Source: Palsa-504 sp963795795 (GTDB lineage: Bacteria; Actinomycetota; Actinomycetes; Streptosporangiales; Streptosporangiaceae). Taken from it: a stretch of 64,000 nt of DNA. Each line of letters begins with the position of its first letter. Within the stretch, counting starts at the first letter, position 1. Below, in pieces: positions 7,398 through 15,841 of this stretch. A program made the translations under genes and the position numbers. The stretch lies in NCBI GenBank assembly GCA_963795795.1, contig CAWCJS010000005.1:124001-188000 (forward strand). The letters are read 5' to 3'. The notes beneath the pieces are model-generated. The model ran no database searches and had not been told where the DNA came from. It was given only the letters and a program-made list of their open reading frames with translations.

Positions 7398-8942
7398 GTG
7401 AGGCATTCAAGACTTCTGGCGGCGGTTGGCGGGCTGGGCCTGCTGGTCGCGACGATGGCGGCGACGACCGGGGCTTCTCGGGTTAGCGGGGATTCTGGGG
7501 CTGTCGGCGCTCCGGCGCTCACGGGCGACCGGGCAACGACACCGGCCGTGCCGATCAAGCACGTCATCGAGATCATGATCGAGAACCACTCGTTCGACAA
7601 CCTGTTCGGCCAGTTCCACGGCGCGAACGGCATCCCGGCGGGGACGACGCTGCTGAACCCGAACGCGTACTACGTCTCCGCGCCGGACGTGCAGCCGGTC
7701 TGGGCGACCCCGAATGAGGGCGATGTCGACGGGACCATCAACAACAGCGCCGTCGCCGAGCAGATGGCCATGGATTACCAGCCGGGCAAGGGCTACCTGA
7801 TGGACCACTACACCGTCTTCCCGCAGGACGGGATGGCGGCGATCACGGAGTTCGGGCCGAAGTTCGACCCCAACGAGCAGTACCTGGCGTCGAGTTTTGA
7901 GCTGGCCGATCAGAACTTCCAGCCGGTCATCGCCCCGACCCAGCCGAACGTCCTGATGGCCCTGAACGGCACCGACCACGGGTGGGTCTACAACAACCTC
8001 CAGCCGGGGCCTTCGCTGGCGTGGAATTCCATCTTCGACGAGCTGACCGCGCACGGGCGGACCTGGAAGATCTACTACGCGCTGCCGCCCTCGGCGCTGG
8101 CCGGCACGGTCTGGCAGCAGCTCATCCCGTCCGGGCACGCCGCGGACCTGACCACCGGGTCGGCGTTCTTCACCGACCTGGCCAATGGTTCCCTGCCCGC
8201 CTTCTCGTTCGTGCGGCCCGGGGTCGGCTACAGCACCGAGCCCGCCGAGGACATCGGGGAGGGCGACGCCTGGGTCGGGCAGCTCGTCAACGCGGTCGCG
8301 CACAGCGCCTACTGGAAGTCGACGGCGATCTTCATCACGTACGACGAGAGCGGCGGGTTCTGGGACCACGTCGGGCCGCCGGCCAGCGCCGGGTACGGCG
8401 CCCGGACCCCGATGATCATCGTCAGCCCGTACGCGAAGCGCGGGGTGTTCGGCCAGCAGACCACCAATGTGTCCATCCTGTCCTTCATGCAGAAGCTGTG
8501 GGGCATGCCCTCGCTGACCCCGCTCAATACTGCGCAGAACAATCTGTACGCCGCGTTCAACTTCGGGCAGACGCCGCTTTCGTCGCCCGCCGTGCCGGTG
8601 GCGCCTGCGGACACGATCGGGTTCCACGCGGCGGGCGGCATCCTGACCGACATCGGCCCGACCAGCCCCGGCAAGACGGTCACCATCTACCTGTCGGCGG
8701 AGACGGGCGGGCTGGTCCTCGACTCGGCCCTGGGGGGTTCCGTGAACCTGACGTTGACGCCGCCGGCTGGGGTTTCGGTGCCTTCGTCGTTCCCGAAGAC
8801 GGTCACTCTGACTGGGGGGCTGGCGACGCTTACGGCGTCGTTCCCGAGTGCGGGGTACTACCGGATCTCGGCCAGCGGGCCTTCGGGGAGTGAGGGGTGG
8901 GTCACCGTCGACGTCGGGGTGACTCCGGACACCTTGCCGTAA
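7398..8942 (+). CDS. secreted phosphoesterase (phospholipase C / acid phosphatase family)
   Basis: 514 residues from a GTG at 7398. An N-terminal signal peptide (RLLAAVGGLGLLVATMAATT) precedes the PF04185 phosphoesterase domain. IKHVIEIMIENHSFDNLFG (~55-73) carries the metal/nucleophile region, with later blocks GTDHGW, TYDESGGFWDHVGPP and ARTPMIIVSPYAKRG. The last ~110 residues form a beta-rich, Ser/Thr/Gly-rich domain probably used extracellularly. Family members hydrolyse phospholipids or phosphate monoesters outside the cell. Actinomycete homologues are often Pho-regulated, but I see no clear PHO box. The gene is monocistronic. Confidence 0.85.
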   Translation: MRHSRLLAAVGGLGLLVATMAATTGASRVSGDSGAVGAPALTGDRATTPAVPIKHVIEIMIENHSFDNLFGQFHGANGIPAGTTLLNPNAYYVSAPDVQPVWATPNEGDVDGTINNSAVAEQMAMDYQPGKGYLMDHYTVFPQDGMAAITEFGPKFDPNEQYLASSFELADQNFQPVIAPTQPNVLMALNGTDHGWVYNNLQPGPSLAWNSIFDELTAHGRTWKIYYALPPSALAGTVWQQLIPSGHAADLTTGSAFFTDLANGSLPAFSFVRPGVGYSTEPAEDIGEGDAWVGQLVNAVAHSAYWKSTAIFITYDESGGFWDHVGPPASAGYGARTPMIIVSPYAKRGVFGQQTTNVSILSFMQKLWGMPSLTPLNTAQNNLYAAFNFGQTPLSSPAVPVAPADTIGFHAAGGILTDIGPTSPGKTVTIYLSAETGGLVLDSALGGSVNLTLTPPAGVSVPSSFPKTVTLTGGLATLTASFPSAGYYRISASGPSGSEGWVTVDVGVTPDTLP

Positions 8943-9028
8943 GGGCTTCATAACGCCTGGTCAGGGGATTTTTGTGTGCTTTTTGTACCGTTCTCGTCTG
9001 GACAAGATCGTCCTGGGCGGCGTAGTCT

Positions 9029-9046
9029 TGACTGTATGGTCAGTCA
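9029..9046. promoter_or_regulatory. inverted repeat TGACTG-N6-CAGTCA at the Rieske gene start
   Basis: A perfect 6-bp inverted repeat with a 6-bp spacer, overlapping the ATG at 9036. A nearly identical dyad (TGACTG-N6-CAGTCT) lies at 17048-17065 upstream of the acyl-CoA dehydrogenase. The architecture is typical of TetR-family operators. Confidence 0.65.
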
Positions 9047-10277
9047 GTATTTGACGGGGCGGCCCGTTTTGGCCCCGCTTAACCGTGCCGAAGTGGATCA
9101 GTCGCTACGGCCGTTCGGGGAGAGCTCGATGCTGCCCCGGGCCTCGTACGTGGACCCCGCGGTATTCGCCTGGGAGCAGCAGTACTTCTTCGGCGGCGGC
9201 TGGATGTGCGTCGGCCACAGCTCGCAGCTACCGTCACCAGGCGACCAGCGGGCGGAGGCCGTCGGCGAGGGCGGCGTGCTGCTGGTGCGGGGCGAGGATG
9301 GCACGCTGCGGGCGTTCGCGAACACCTGCCGGCACCGCGGCCATGAACTGCTGCCGTGCGGGGAGGGCAACCGGCACAAGATGATCATCTGCCCGTACCA
9401 CGCGTGGACGTACACGCTATCGGGCGAGCTGTACGCGGCCGCGGACTTCAGGAAGAAGCCGGACTTTAACTTTGCCGAGTGGGGCCTGACGGCGCTGCCG
9501 GTCGCCGAGTGGCACGGCCTGATCTTCGTGGACTCCTCGGGCGGGGCGGTGCCCCCGCTGTCGGAAGCGTTGGCCAAGCTCGAGCCTCTGATCGCACCCT
9601 ACGAGGCCGAGCGCCTGGTGACCGCGGCTTCGCACAGCTACGACGCCGCGACGAACTGGAAGATCGCCACGGAGAACTACCACGAGTGCTACCACTGCTC
9701 CACCATCCACCCCGAGCTATGCCGGGTGACGCCGCCCAAGAGCGGCGAGAACTATGCCACCGACGGCCCCTGGGTCGGCGGCTGGATGGAGCTGCGCGAC
9801 GGCATGGACACGATGTCGCTGGACGGCGTCAGCCACGGGGTGCCGCTGCGCGGCCTGGACGAGCAGGGCCTGCGGACCGTCATCTACGTCAACATCTTCC
9901 CGAACATCCTGCTCAGCCTGCACCCGGACTACGTGATGACGCACCGGATGATCCCGCTCGCGGCCGACCGGACGCGGATCGAGTGCACGTGGGCATTCGC
10001 GCCGGAGGCCGTGTCTGCGCCGGACTTCGATCCCGGGTACGCGGTTGAGTTCTGGGACATCACCAACCGGCAGGACTGGGCGGCGTGCGAGTCGGTGCAG
10101 CGGGGCCTCACCTCGCCGCACGCGCGGCCCGGGCCGCTGTCCCCCACCGAGGACGCGGTGTACTACTTCGTTACGACTGTGGCTAGGGGCTACCTAGGAG
10201 AGTCGCCGTGGACCCCGTCCGGTGCGGAGTTCGCGCACGCAGCGAGTGCGCGGATGGCTCGGCGCGCCGCCCTGTAG
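9036..10277 (+). CDS. Rieske non-haem iron oxygenase, alpha subunit
   Basis: 413 residues. The Rieske [2Fe-2S] ligands are clear: Cys98-x-His100 (TCRHRGHE) and Cys119-x2-His122 (CPYHAW). The catalytic domain has the mononuclear-iron motif ENYHECYHCSTIHPEL around 208-223, with a distal Asp expected near the C-terminus. It oxygenates an aromatic or quaternary-amine substrate using electrons from a separate reductase, which is not encoded nearby. The start is ATG 9036, with no good ribosome-binding site and an operator-like dyad overlapping it. The substrate cannot be inferred; glycine-betaine and carnitine-type oxygenases share this architecture. Confidence 0.88.
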   Translation: MVSQYLTGRPVLAPLNRAEVDQSLRPFGESSMLPRASYVDPAVFAWEQQYFFGGGWMCVGHSSQLPSPGDQRAEAVGEGGVLLVRGEDGTLRAFANTCRHRGHELLPCGEGNRHKMIICPYHAWTYTLSGELYAAADFRKKPDFNFAEWGLTALPVAEWHGLIFVDSSGGAVPPLSEALAKLEPLIAPYEAERLVTAASHSYDAATNWKIATENYHECYHCSTIHPELCRVTPPKSGENYATDGPWVGGWMELRDGMDTMSLDGVSHGVPLRGLDEQGLRTVIYVNIFPNILLSLHPDYVMTHRMIPLAADRTRIECTWAFAPEAVSAPDFDPGYAVEFWDITNRQDWAACESVQRGLTSPHARPGPLSPTEDAVYYFVTTVARGYLGESPWTPSGAEFAHAASARMARRAAL

Positions 10278-10312
10278 GTGGCCCTGGTCTGGCAGGCGGG
10301 TAGCGTAACGGC

Positions 10313-10822
10313 GTGACCATCTTCGACATCCCGGTGAAGACCCTGGCCGGGCAGGACTCCTCGCTCGGCGCCCTCGGCCTGGACGGCAAGGCGCTGCTCG
10401 TGGTGAACGTGGCCTCCAAGTGCGGGCTCACGCCCCAGTACACGGCCCTGGAAAAGCTGCAGGCGGAGTACGCCGGGCGAGGGTTTTCCGTGGTCGGGTT
10501 CCCGTGTAATCAGTTCGGCGGGCAGGAGCCTGGCAGTGCCGACGAGATCGCCACGTTCTGTTCGGCTACGTACGGGGTCACCTTTCCGATGACCGAGAAG
10601 ATCGAGGTGAACGGGCCTGGCCGACACGCCATCTACGATTCGCTGACTTCCACGCCCGACGCCGACGGCGAGGCCGGGGACATCCAGTGGAACTTCGAGA
10701 AGTTCGTGGTGCGGCCTGACGGGACGGTCGCGGCGAGGTTCCGCCCGATGACTACCCCCGACTCACCCGAGGTCCTGGCCGTCATCGAGGCCAACTTGCC
10801 TTCGGGTCACTTCTTGGGCTAG
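10313..10822 (+). CDS. glutathione peroxidase family thiol peroxidase
   Basis: 169 residues from a GTG at 10313. The catalytic tetrad is visible: peroxidatic Cys37 in VNVASKCGLTPQY, Gln in FPCNQFGGQEPG, and Trp/Asn in IQWNFEKF. It has Cys, not selenocysteine, and the second Cys in FPCNQ is conserved. Most bacterial Cys-type members take electrons from thioredoxin rather than glutathione, which actinomycetes lack. The role is cytosolic reduction of hydroperoxides. It stands alone after the Rieske gene with a 35-bp gap and may be co-transcribed. Confidence 0.9.
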   Translation: MTIFDIPVKTLAGQDSSLGALGLDGKALLVVNVASKCGLTPQYTALEKLQAEYAGRGFSVVGFPCNQFGGQEPGSADEIATFCSATYGVTFPMTEKIEVNGPGRHAIYDSLTSTPDADGEAGDIQWNFEKFVVRPDGTVAARFRPMTTPDSPEVLAVIEANLPSGHFLG

Positions 10823-10911
10823 GCCCGTCGGCTCCTGGGTTTGGGGCCGGGAGTCTGAAGATCAGGGAGGAGGACCGCGCCGCCCTAGCCGCCCACTGAG
10901 CGGCCAGGCTG

Positions 10912-10930
10912 GCGGGACGCGGCGTCCCGC
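10912..10930. terminator. hairpin between convergent genes
   Basis: Perfect 8-bp stem GCGGGACG/CGTCCCGC with a 3-nt loop, followed by TAAAA on the plus strand. It sits between the ends of the convergent peroxidase and hypothetical membrane-protein genes and suits a bidirectional terminator. Confidence 0.6.
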
Positions 10931-10939
10931 TAAAAGGCC

Positions 10940-11329
10940 TTACCTGCGCCCCGTGTTGCGGTACCTGTTCGCCGCGGCTGCGCCAAGAGCGACGAGGGCG
11001 ACGATAACCCAGATGATGAGCATCGGGGCGACCACGTGCTTACTGCCGTGCTCGGCGAGTATGGCCACCAGTCCGGTGATCCCGGCGCCGATCGCAGTAC
11101 CTGTCAACAGCGCATGGTGCCCGACTGGCGGGGCCGCCTGCGCCAGTGGGCGGGCACTTTGCGGGCTGGTACCAAGCTTGGCTTCGACCCGCTTGTCAAT
11201 CTCTGCACCGATCCGGTCGATCAAGCTCTCGGCGACGGCATCGTCGTAGGCGCTGCCCAATTCGCGATGCGCCGCTGCGGCAGCGGCAATGTCAGTGCGG
11301 GTTGCCTGGTCCATGCGCTTACGATACAT
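10940..11329 (-). CDS. small membrane protein with cytosolic helical head
   Basis: About 129 residues from the ATG at 11329, chosen for its GAAGGT ribosome-binding site; ATG 11314 (MDQATRTDI) is an alternative. The N-terminal half is helical (AHRELGSAYDDAVAESLIDR, then IGAEIDKRVEAKL). Two membrane helices follow (HALLTGTAIGAGITGLVAIL and VAPMLIIWVIVALVALGAAA), with a basic tail. Similar two-helix proteins are common in actinomycetes, with no known function. A longer frame to 11431 adds unconserved residues. Confidence 0.7.
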   Translation of the reverse strand: MYRKRMDQATRTDIAAAAAAHRELGSAYDDAVAESLIDRIGAEIDKRVEAKLGTSPQSARPLAQAAPPVGHHALLTGTAIGAGITGLVAILAEHGSKHVVAPMLIIWVIVALVALGAAAANRYRNTGRR

Positions 11330-11466
11330 CTTGACCTTCGGCCTGGGTCCACGATCGAGCATCTGTCGCGGAGATGCCGTGCAGGTGGGCGTGATAAGCG
11401 ACTGGACGACTTTCCGCACGCGGACCGACATGGTGCCGCGATGCGCTCATGACCCCTCAGGCGGAC

Positions 11467-12270
11467 TCAGGGCAGGATGAAGCGGTCTACCGCGTTGGCG
11501 AAGCCTTCGTCTTCGTTGGTCGTGGTGACGCGGCGGGCGGCTTCCTGGACCTCGTGGCTCGCGTTGCCCATGGCGATGCTGAGGCCGGAGTGGGCGAACA
11601 TGAGGACGTCGTTGGGCTGGTCGCCGATCGTGGCGATCTGCTCGGAGGGGATCTGGTAGGTCCGGGATAGGTATTGGGCCACGCCGCCCTTGTTGGCGTT
11701 GGGATTGGTGACGTCGCAGTAATACGGCTGGGACCTGGCGGCGGACACGTGGTGGCCCAGGTGCTCGCGCACCGCGTCCACGCCCTTCTGGACCGCGTCG
11801 TAGTCATCGCTCACCCCGACGATCTTGGCCACTCCGTCCGAGACCGAGGCGAAGTTGTCGATCACCGTCGGGTCGAACTTGACCGTCCAGGCTTCGCGGG
11901 AGACGTGCGGCGCCTTCGGGTCGCGGATATACCAGTCCGCGCCCCGGTAGACCCACACGTCCAGCTGGCAAGAGCCGAGCAGGTCGATCACCGTCGGCGT
12001 CACGTCGTCGGGTAGGACCTGTTGCTCGATCACCGACATGTCGGGATGGACGAACACACCGCCGTTGAAGCCCGCGATCGGCGTGGTGAGCTGGAGCGGC
12101 TCGATGAGCATGGACATGCCGCGGGGCGGGCGGCCGCTGGTGATGGCGAAGAGGATCCCGGCCTGCCTCAGCTTGTCGACCGCGGCGATGGCCCGATCGG
12201 TGAGGACTTTGTCCTGGGTGACGAGCGTGCCGTCGACGTCGGCGAGGAAGAGTCGGATGGGCGGGGCCAT
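11467..12270 (-). CDS. HAD hydrolase, Cof/IIB type
   Basis: 267 residues. Motif I is FLADVDGTLV (Asp10 and Asp12), motif II ITSGRPPRG, and motifs III/IV are in NKGGVAQYL and IGDQPNDVLMF. The ~80-residue alpha/beta cap between motifs II and III places it in subfamily IIB, as in sugar-phosphate phosphatases. It follows rpiA and pgl on the same strand (51-bp gap), so a housekeeping role in sugar-phosphate metabolism is plausible. The exact substrate is not determinable. Confidence 0.85.
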   Translation of the reverse strand: MAPPIRLFLADVDGTLVTQDKVLTDRAIAAVDKLRQAGILFAITSGRPPRGMSMLIEPLQLTTPIAGFNGGVFVHPDMSVIEQQVLPDDVTPTVIDLLGSCQLDVWVYRGADWYIRDPKAPHVSREAWTVKFDPTVIDNFASVSDGVAKIVGVSDDYDAVQKGVDAVREHLGHHVSAARSQPYYCDVTNPNANKGGVAQYLSRTYQIPSEQIATIGDQPNDVLMFAHSGLSIAMGNASHEVQEAARRVTTTNEDEGFANAVDRFILP

Positions 12271-12321
12271 GGTGCCTCCAGGTTGGTCCGGCAGTTCGGT
12301 CCGGTGAGGTCAGGAGCTAGA

Positions 12322-13014
12322 TCACGAGTGCTTGAGGTCGATCCGGTCGACAGTCTCACCACGGCCCACGAACACCGTCGCGACCATTTCCGACGGGAAC
12401 AGGCCGTGCTCGACGACCCCGGGCACCGCCGACAGCCGGACGGCCAGGACCTGCGGATCACCGACCGGCCCGCGGTAGTCCGCGATGACGCCGCCGTCGG
12501 GACTGAGCGGGACGTCACGCAGCGAGGCAGGTTCGACCCGGCGCAAGGTGGCGTGCAGTCCGAACGAGAGGAGTTCGAGGGGGATCGGGCTGTGCAGGGC
12601 CTGGACCGGCTTGGTCGAGTCGGCGATGACGACGAACCGGTCCGCCGCCCCGGCGATGATCTTCTCCCGGGTGTGCGCGCCGCCGCCGCCCTTCACCAGC
12701 CAGCCGTCTGGGGCGATCTGGTCCGCGCCGTCGATGGCGATGTCGAAGCGGTCGATGCTCGCAACGTCCTCGATCCGCAGGCCCAGGTCGCGCGCGGCTT
12801 GCTCGGTACGCGGCGACGTGGCGGCACAGATGATGTTGAGCGATCGGCGGGCCAGGGCGGGGAGCAGGTACGCCACCGTCGAGCCGGTGCCGAGCCCGAC
12901 GGTCATGCCGTCCTCGACCAGTTCTGCTGCCGCCTCCGCGGCGACCTGCTTCTCCCGCTCGACGCCGCCCTGACCGGCCGGCTGGCCTGGCGTCGCGTGG
13001 TCAGGTCGCGGCAC
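12322..13014 (-). CDS. rpiA: ribose-5-phosphate isomerase A
   Basis: Interconverts ribose-5-phosphate and ribulose-5-phosphate in the pentose phosphate pathway. About 230 residues with the family blocks VGLGTGSTVAYLLPAL (~38-53), DIAIDGADQI (catalytic Asp region), WLVKGGGGAHTREKI (catalytic Lys) and VIADSTK. The GTG start at 13014 overlaps the pgl stop (13001-13003), so the genes are translationally coupled. The N-terminal ~17 residues are Pro/Gly-rich and unconserved, so a start at the GTG encoding VEREKQV is also possible. Confidence 0.92.
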   Translation of the reverse strand: MPRPDHATPGQPAGQGGVEREKQVAAEAAAELVEDGMTVGLGTGSTVAYLLPALARRSLNIICAATSPRTEQAARDLGLRIEDVASIDRFDIAIDGADQIAPDGWLVKGGGGAHTREKIIAGAADRFVVIADSTKPVQALHSPIPLELLSFGLHATLRRVEPASLRDVPLSPDGGVIADYRGPVGDPQVLAVRLSAVPGVVEHGLFPSEMVATVFVGRGETVDRIDLKHS

Positions 13015-13657
13015 GGTCGGCCATCACCAGGGAGGCGGCGGCCTCGACGCGGCCAGCGGGGATCGTCGTGTCTCCGGCCAGGAGCCTGGCCAGCGGCTCC
13101 TTCTTGTCATCGCCGGTGACCAGCCAGAGGATCTGCCGGGCCCGCGCCAGCGCCGGGTAGGTCAGCGTCATCCGCTCCCGCCCCTGGTACGGCTGGGTCA
13201 GAGCCACCAGGCGATCGGTGACCGACAGGACCGGATCGCCCGGGACCAGCGAGGCGGTGTGCCCGTCGGGACCGAGGCCCAGGTGGACAAGATCGAAGTG
13301 CTCGGGCAGCACGGCCGCGTAGTTGGCGGCCCCGGCCGCCAGATCACTGTCGTTGACCGGCATGGGCCGCACCTGCGCCGGGGCCTCGCCCAGCGCTTTG
13401 GTGAGGTGGGTGAGGTTCCGGTCGGGGTCATCGGGCGGAGCCACGCGCTCGTCCACCTGGTAGATGACGATGGCTTCCCACGGGACCGTCTCCGCGGCTA
13501 GTTCGGCGAACATGGCCCAGGGGGTGCGGCCGCCGCTGACCGCGAAGTGGAAGCTGCCGCTGGCCGCCACCGCGGCGCGGGCGCGCTCGGCCACGAAGAC
13601 CGCGCCAGCCCGGGCCACGGCGTCGGGATCGGCCAGAGTTTGGAGTTCGTGGTGCAT
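13001..13657 (-). CDS. pgl: 6-phosphogluconolactonase
   Basis: Hydrolyses 6-phosphoglucono-lactone in the oxidative pentose phosphate pathway. 218 residues from ATG 13657 (MHHELQTLADPDA) with ribosome-binding site GGGAG. Key blocks are FAVSGGRTPWAMFAEL, IYQVDERVAPPDDPDRN, VHLGLGPDGHTASLVPG (catalytic His) and VTGDDKKEPLARLLAGD. It is the first gene of a pgl-rpiA-HAD operon. The usual partners zwf and opcA are not in this window. Confidence 0.92.
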   Translation of the reverse strand: MHHELQTLADPDAVARAGAVFVAERARAAVAASGSFHFAVSGGRTPWAMFAELAAETVPWEAIVIYQVDERVAPPDDPDRNLTHLTKALGEAPAQVRPMPVNDSDLAAGAANYAAVLPEHFDLVHLGLGPDGHTASLVPGDPVLSVTDRLVALTQPYQGRERMTLTYPALARARQILWLVTGDDKKEPLARLLAGDTTIPAGRVEAAASLVMADRAAT

Positions 13658-13814
13658 GTCGCTCCCTAATCCTGGTTCAGGGGATGGGTTCGGATCCCCA
13701 GACTGTCTACCTGCGCTCACGCCTTCCACACATCGCCTTTGGTCTCCGCACTTCTGAATCTAAGACCAGGCGGGTTCCCGTCCGTGCGGCCGGGGTGGCT
13801 GATACGAATGGGGC

Positions 13815-14523
13815 ATGGCTGCTCGGGTGCTGCTTGTTCATAGCCCGCTGGTGGGGTGCGCCAGCTGGGATCTGGTGGCGGCTGACCTGGCCGGGTGGGG
13901 CTACGAGGTGGGCGTCCCGGATCTGACCGGCACGGTCACGGGAGGGCCGCCCGTATTGCTCGCGCCAGGCCGAGGTCATAGCGCGCAGCGCAGCCGGGCG
14001 GCCCGCGATCCTCGTCGGACATAGCGGGGCCGGGCCGCTGCTGGCGGCGGCGGGTGCCCTCATCGGTCAGGTGCGCGGCTACGTCTTCGTCGACGCGGGA
14101 CTGCCGATCCCGGGGCAGGCGTGGATGGAAACCGTTCCGCCCGAGCTGGCGGTCCAGGTGCGGGAGATGGCCGATGACCGGGGCGGGCTGCCGCCCTGGC
14201 CGCAGTGGTGGGGCGAAGAGGCCATGGCCGAACTCATTCCGGACCCGGAGGCGCGGCGGCGCTTCGCGGCTGGCTGCCCCCGGCTGCCGCTCGCCATGTT
14301 CGAGGAAGTCCAGCCACTGGCGCCGGGGTGGCCCGATGCTCCCGGGGCTTACCTGCTGCTGAGCGAGGCCTACGAGGACGAAGCGGCCAGGGCGCGGGAA
14401 CGTGGCTGGCCGGTGGCCGAGCAGATGACCCACCACCTGGCGCTCCTGACCGAGCCCGGGCGAATCGCCGGATCGTTGCGCGAGCTGATCGGGCTGGTCA
14501 TGCCGGAAGCGCGGCCCGGGTAG
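13815..14523 (+). pseudogene. alpha/beta-hydrolase-like protein, frameshifted
   Basis: Starts MAARVLLVHSPLVGCASWDL and reads well to PDLTGTVTGGPP near 13950. It then continues one frame over as YCSRQAEVIARSAAGRPAIL, VGHSGAGPLLAAAGA and GYVFVDAGLPIPG to the stop at 14523. One extra base near 13950-13953 accounts for the break. The nucleophile elbow reads GHSGAG, so the fold and catalytic Ser are recognisable. Total length would be about 235 residues. Both parts look constrained, so a sequencing indel is as likely as true decay. Confidence 0.7.
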
Positions 14524-14541
14524 GCGTGGCGCCGCGGCTGC

Positions 14542-15732
14542 CTATTCAGGAACCGACGCCAGCGGAGGGGAAAGCGGGGTCTCGGTGCCGTCGGCGCCGT
14601 GCAGGCGGGCGGTCCATTTCTCCTCGATGTGGCCGAAGCGCCAGATCGCCATGGCCGCCGCCCAGACGACGATGAACATGCCGACGATCACGAAGCCCGC
14701 GGTGTTGATGTTGAAGTTGTGCATGAAGCCCCAGAAGCCGCTGGTCTGGCTGACCCCGTGGACTTCCAGCGGGACCAGGCTGAGGGTCTCGATCCCGCCG
14801 ATGAAGAAGCAGATGGCCACGGACAGGCCGGTGATGGCCAGGTTGTAGTACACCTTGCGGACGGGGTTGAAGAACGCCCAGCCGTAGGCCAGGTTCATGA
14901 AGATGCCGTCGGTGGTGTCCATCAGGCACATCCCGGCGGTGAACAGGACCGGCAGGGCGAGGATGGCCTGCCAGGGGATGTGCTCGGAGGCCAGCAGCGC
15001 GGTGGTCGTCAGCAGCGCGACCTCGGTGGCGGTGTCGAAGCCCAGCCCGAATACCACCCCGACCGGGTACAGCTGCCATTCCTTGTTGATGACCCGCATC
15101 CAGCGGCCGAAGAACCGGTAGAAGAACCCCCGGTTGTCCAGTTGCCGCTCCAGCTCCGCCTCGTCGTATTCCCCGCGCCGCATGGCCCGGAAGACCTTGA
15201 TGATCCCGGCCAGGATCACGACGTTGAGCAGCCCGATCAGGAACAGGAAGGCCGCGGACACGATCGTGCCGAAGGTGCCCCCGAACGCCGTCAGCGTGGA
15301 CCCGCTGTGGGTGAACGCCGGCAGCACCGTCTTCTCGGCGATGACGATCCCGATTCCGATCACCACCACGATGGTGGAGTGGCCGAGGGAGAAGAAGTAG
15401 CCGAACGAGAACGGCCGCGGCTGGCCGGTGCCCTGGCGCTGCGCCATGACCTTGCGGGTGGTGTTGTCGATCGCGGCGATGTGATCGGCGTCGAACGCGT
15501 GCCGCAGGCCCAGGGTGTACGCGGTGACGCTCAGGCCGACGCCGAACAGCTTGTAGTGGGCCGGCAGCACGTAGGCGATGAACACGAAGAACCCGAGCGC
15601 GTGGAGCGCGATGATCGAGCCGTACATGCCGAGGACGCGCAGCCGCTCGGTCCGGGTCATCGTGTGGAACGACTGGCGGAAGATCTTGCGCACCGTCATG
15701 CCGCCCGGCGGCGCCGCGCTCGGGGCGGTCAT
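14542..15732 (-). CDS. nickel/cobalt permease, NiCoT (HoxN/NixA) family
   Basis: High-affinity Ni2+/Co2+ importer with about eight membrane helices, 396 residues from ATG 15732 (ribosome-binding site AGAGGGGG). The family signature is exact: RHAFDADHIAAIDNTTRK (~60-77). Two further signatures are FFSLGHSTIVVVIGIG and LGFDTATEVALL. A Nur-box-like dyad lies at 15790-15806, 58 bp upstream, suggesting repression by the nickel regulator Nur and hence nickel as the substrate. The cofactor probably supplies urease, Ni-SOD or hydrogenase, none of which is encoded here. Confidence 0.9.
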   Translation of the reverse strand: MTAPSAAPPGGMTVRKIFRQSFHTMTRTERLRVLGMYGSIIALHALGFFVFIAYVLPAHYKLFGVGLSVTAYTLGLRHAFDADHIAAIDNTTRKVMAQRQGTGQPRPFSFGYFFSLGHSTIVVVIGIGIVIAEKTVLPAFTHSGSTLTAFGGTFGTIVSAAFLFLIGLLNVVILAGIIKVFRAMRRGEYDEAELERQLDNRGFFYRFFGRWMRVINKEWQLYPVGVVFGLGFDTATEVALLTTTALLASEHIPWQAILALPVLFTAGMCLMDTTDGIFMNLAYGWAFFNPVRKVYYNLAITGLSVAICFFIGGIETLSLVPLEVHGVSQTSGFWGFMHNFNINTAGFVIVGMFIVVWAAAMAIWRFGHIEEKWTARLHGADGTETPLSPPLASVPE

Positions 15733-15789
15733 GGCCTCAACCCCCTCTGCCGCGCGGCCGGTCCGCGCCTGAGGGAACGTTAACGCTAG

Positions 15790-15806
15790 TTGCACATAAG
15801 TCGCAA
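15790..15806 (-). promoter_or_regulatory. Nur-box-like operator
   Basis: TTGCAC-ATAAG-TCGCAA matches the actinomycete nickel uptake regulator box (tTGCaa-N5-ttGCAA) at 10 of 12 arm positions with the correct 5-bp spacer. It lies upstream of the NiCoT permease gene. Confidence 0.65.
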
Positions 15807-15841
15807 GTACTGGTTTGTTGCAGATACGTGGCCCAGCTGGG

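Noticed and set aside
7407..8951. 514-residue frame antisense to the secreted phosphoesterase
   Set aside because: Mirrors the real gene's span and is Arg/Pro/Asp-rich without any domain; the plus strand has a signal peptide and full phosphoesterase motifs.
15733..15841. Possible cobalamin or nickel/cobalt riboswitch before the NiCoT gene
   Set aside because: Too little space and no recognisable conserved core; a Nur-box-like dyad explains regulation better.
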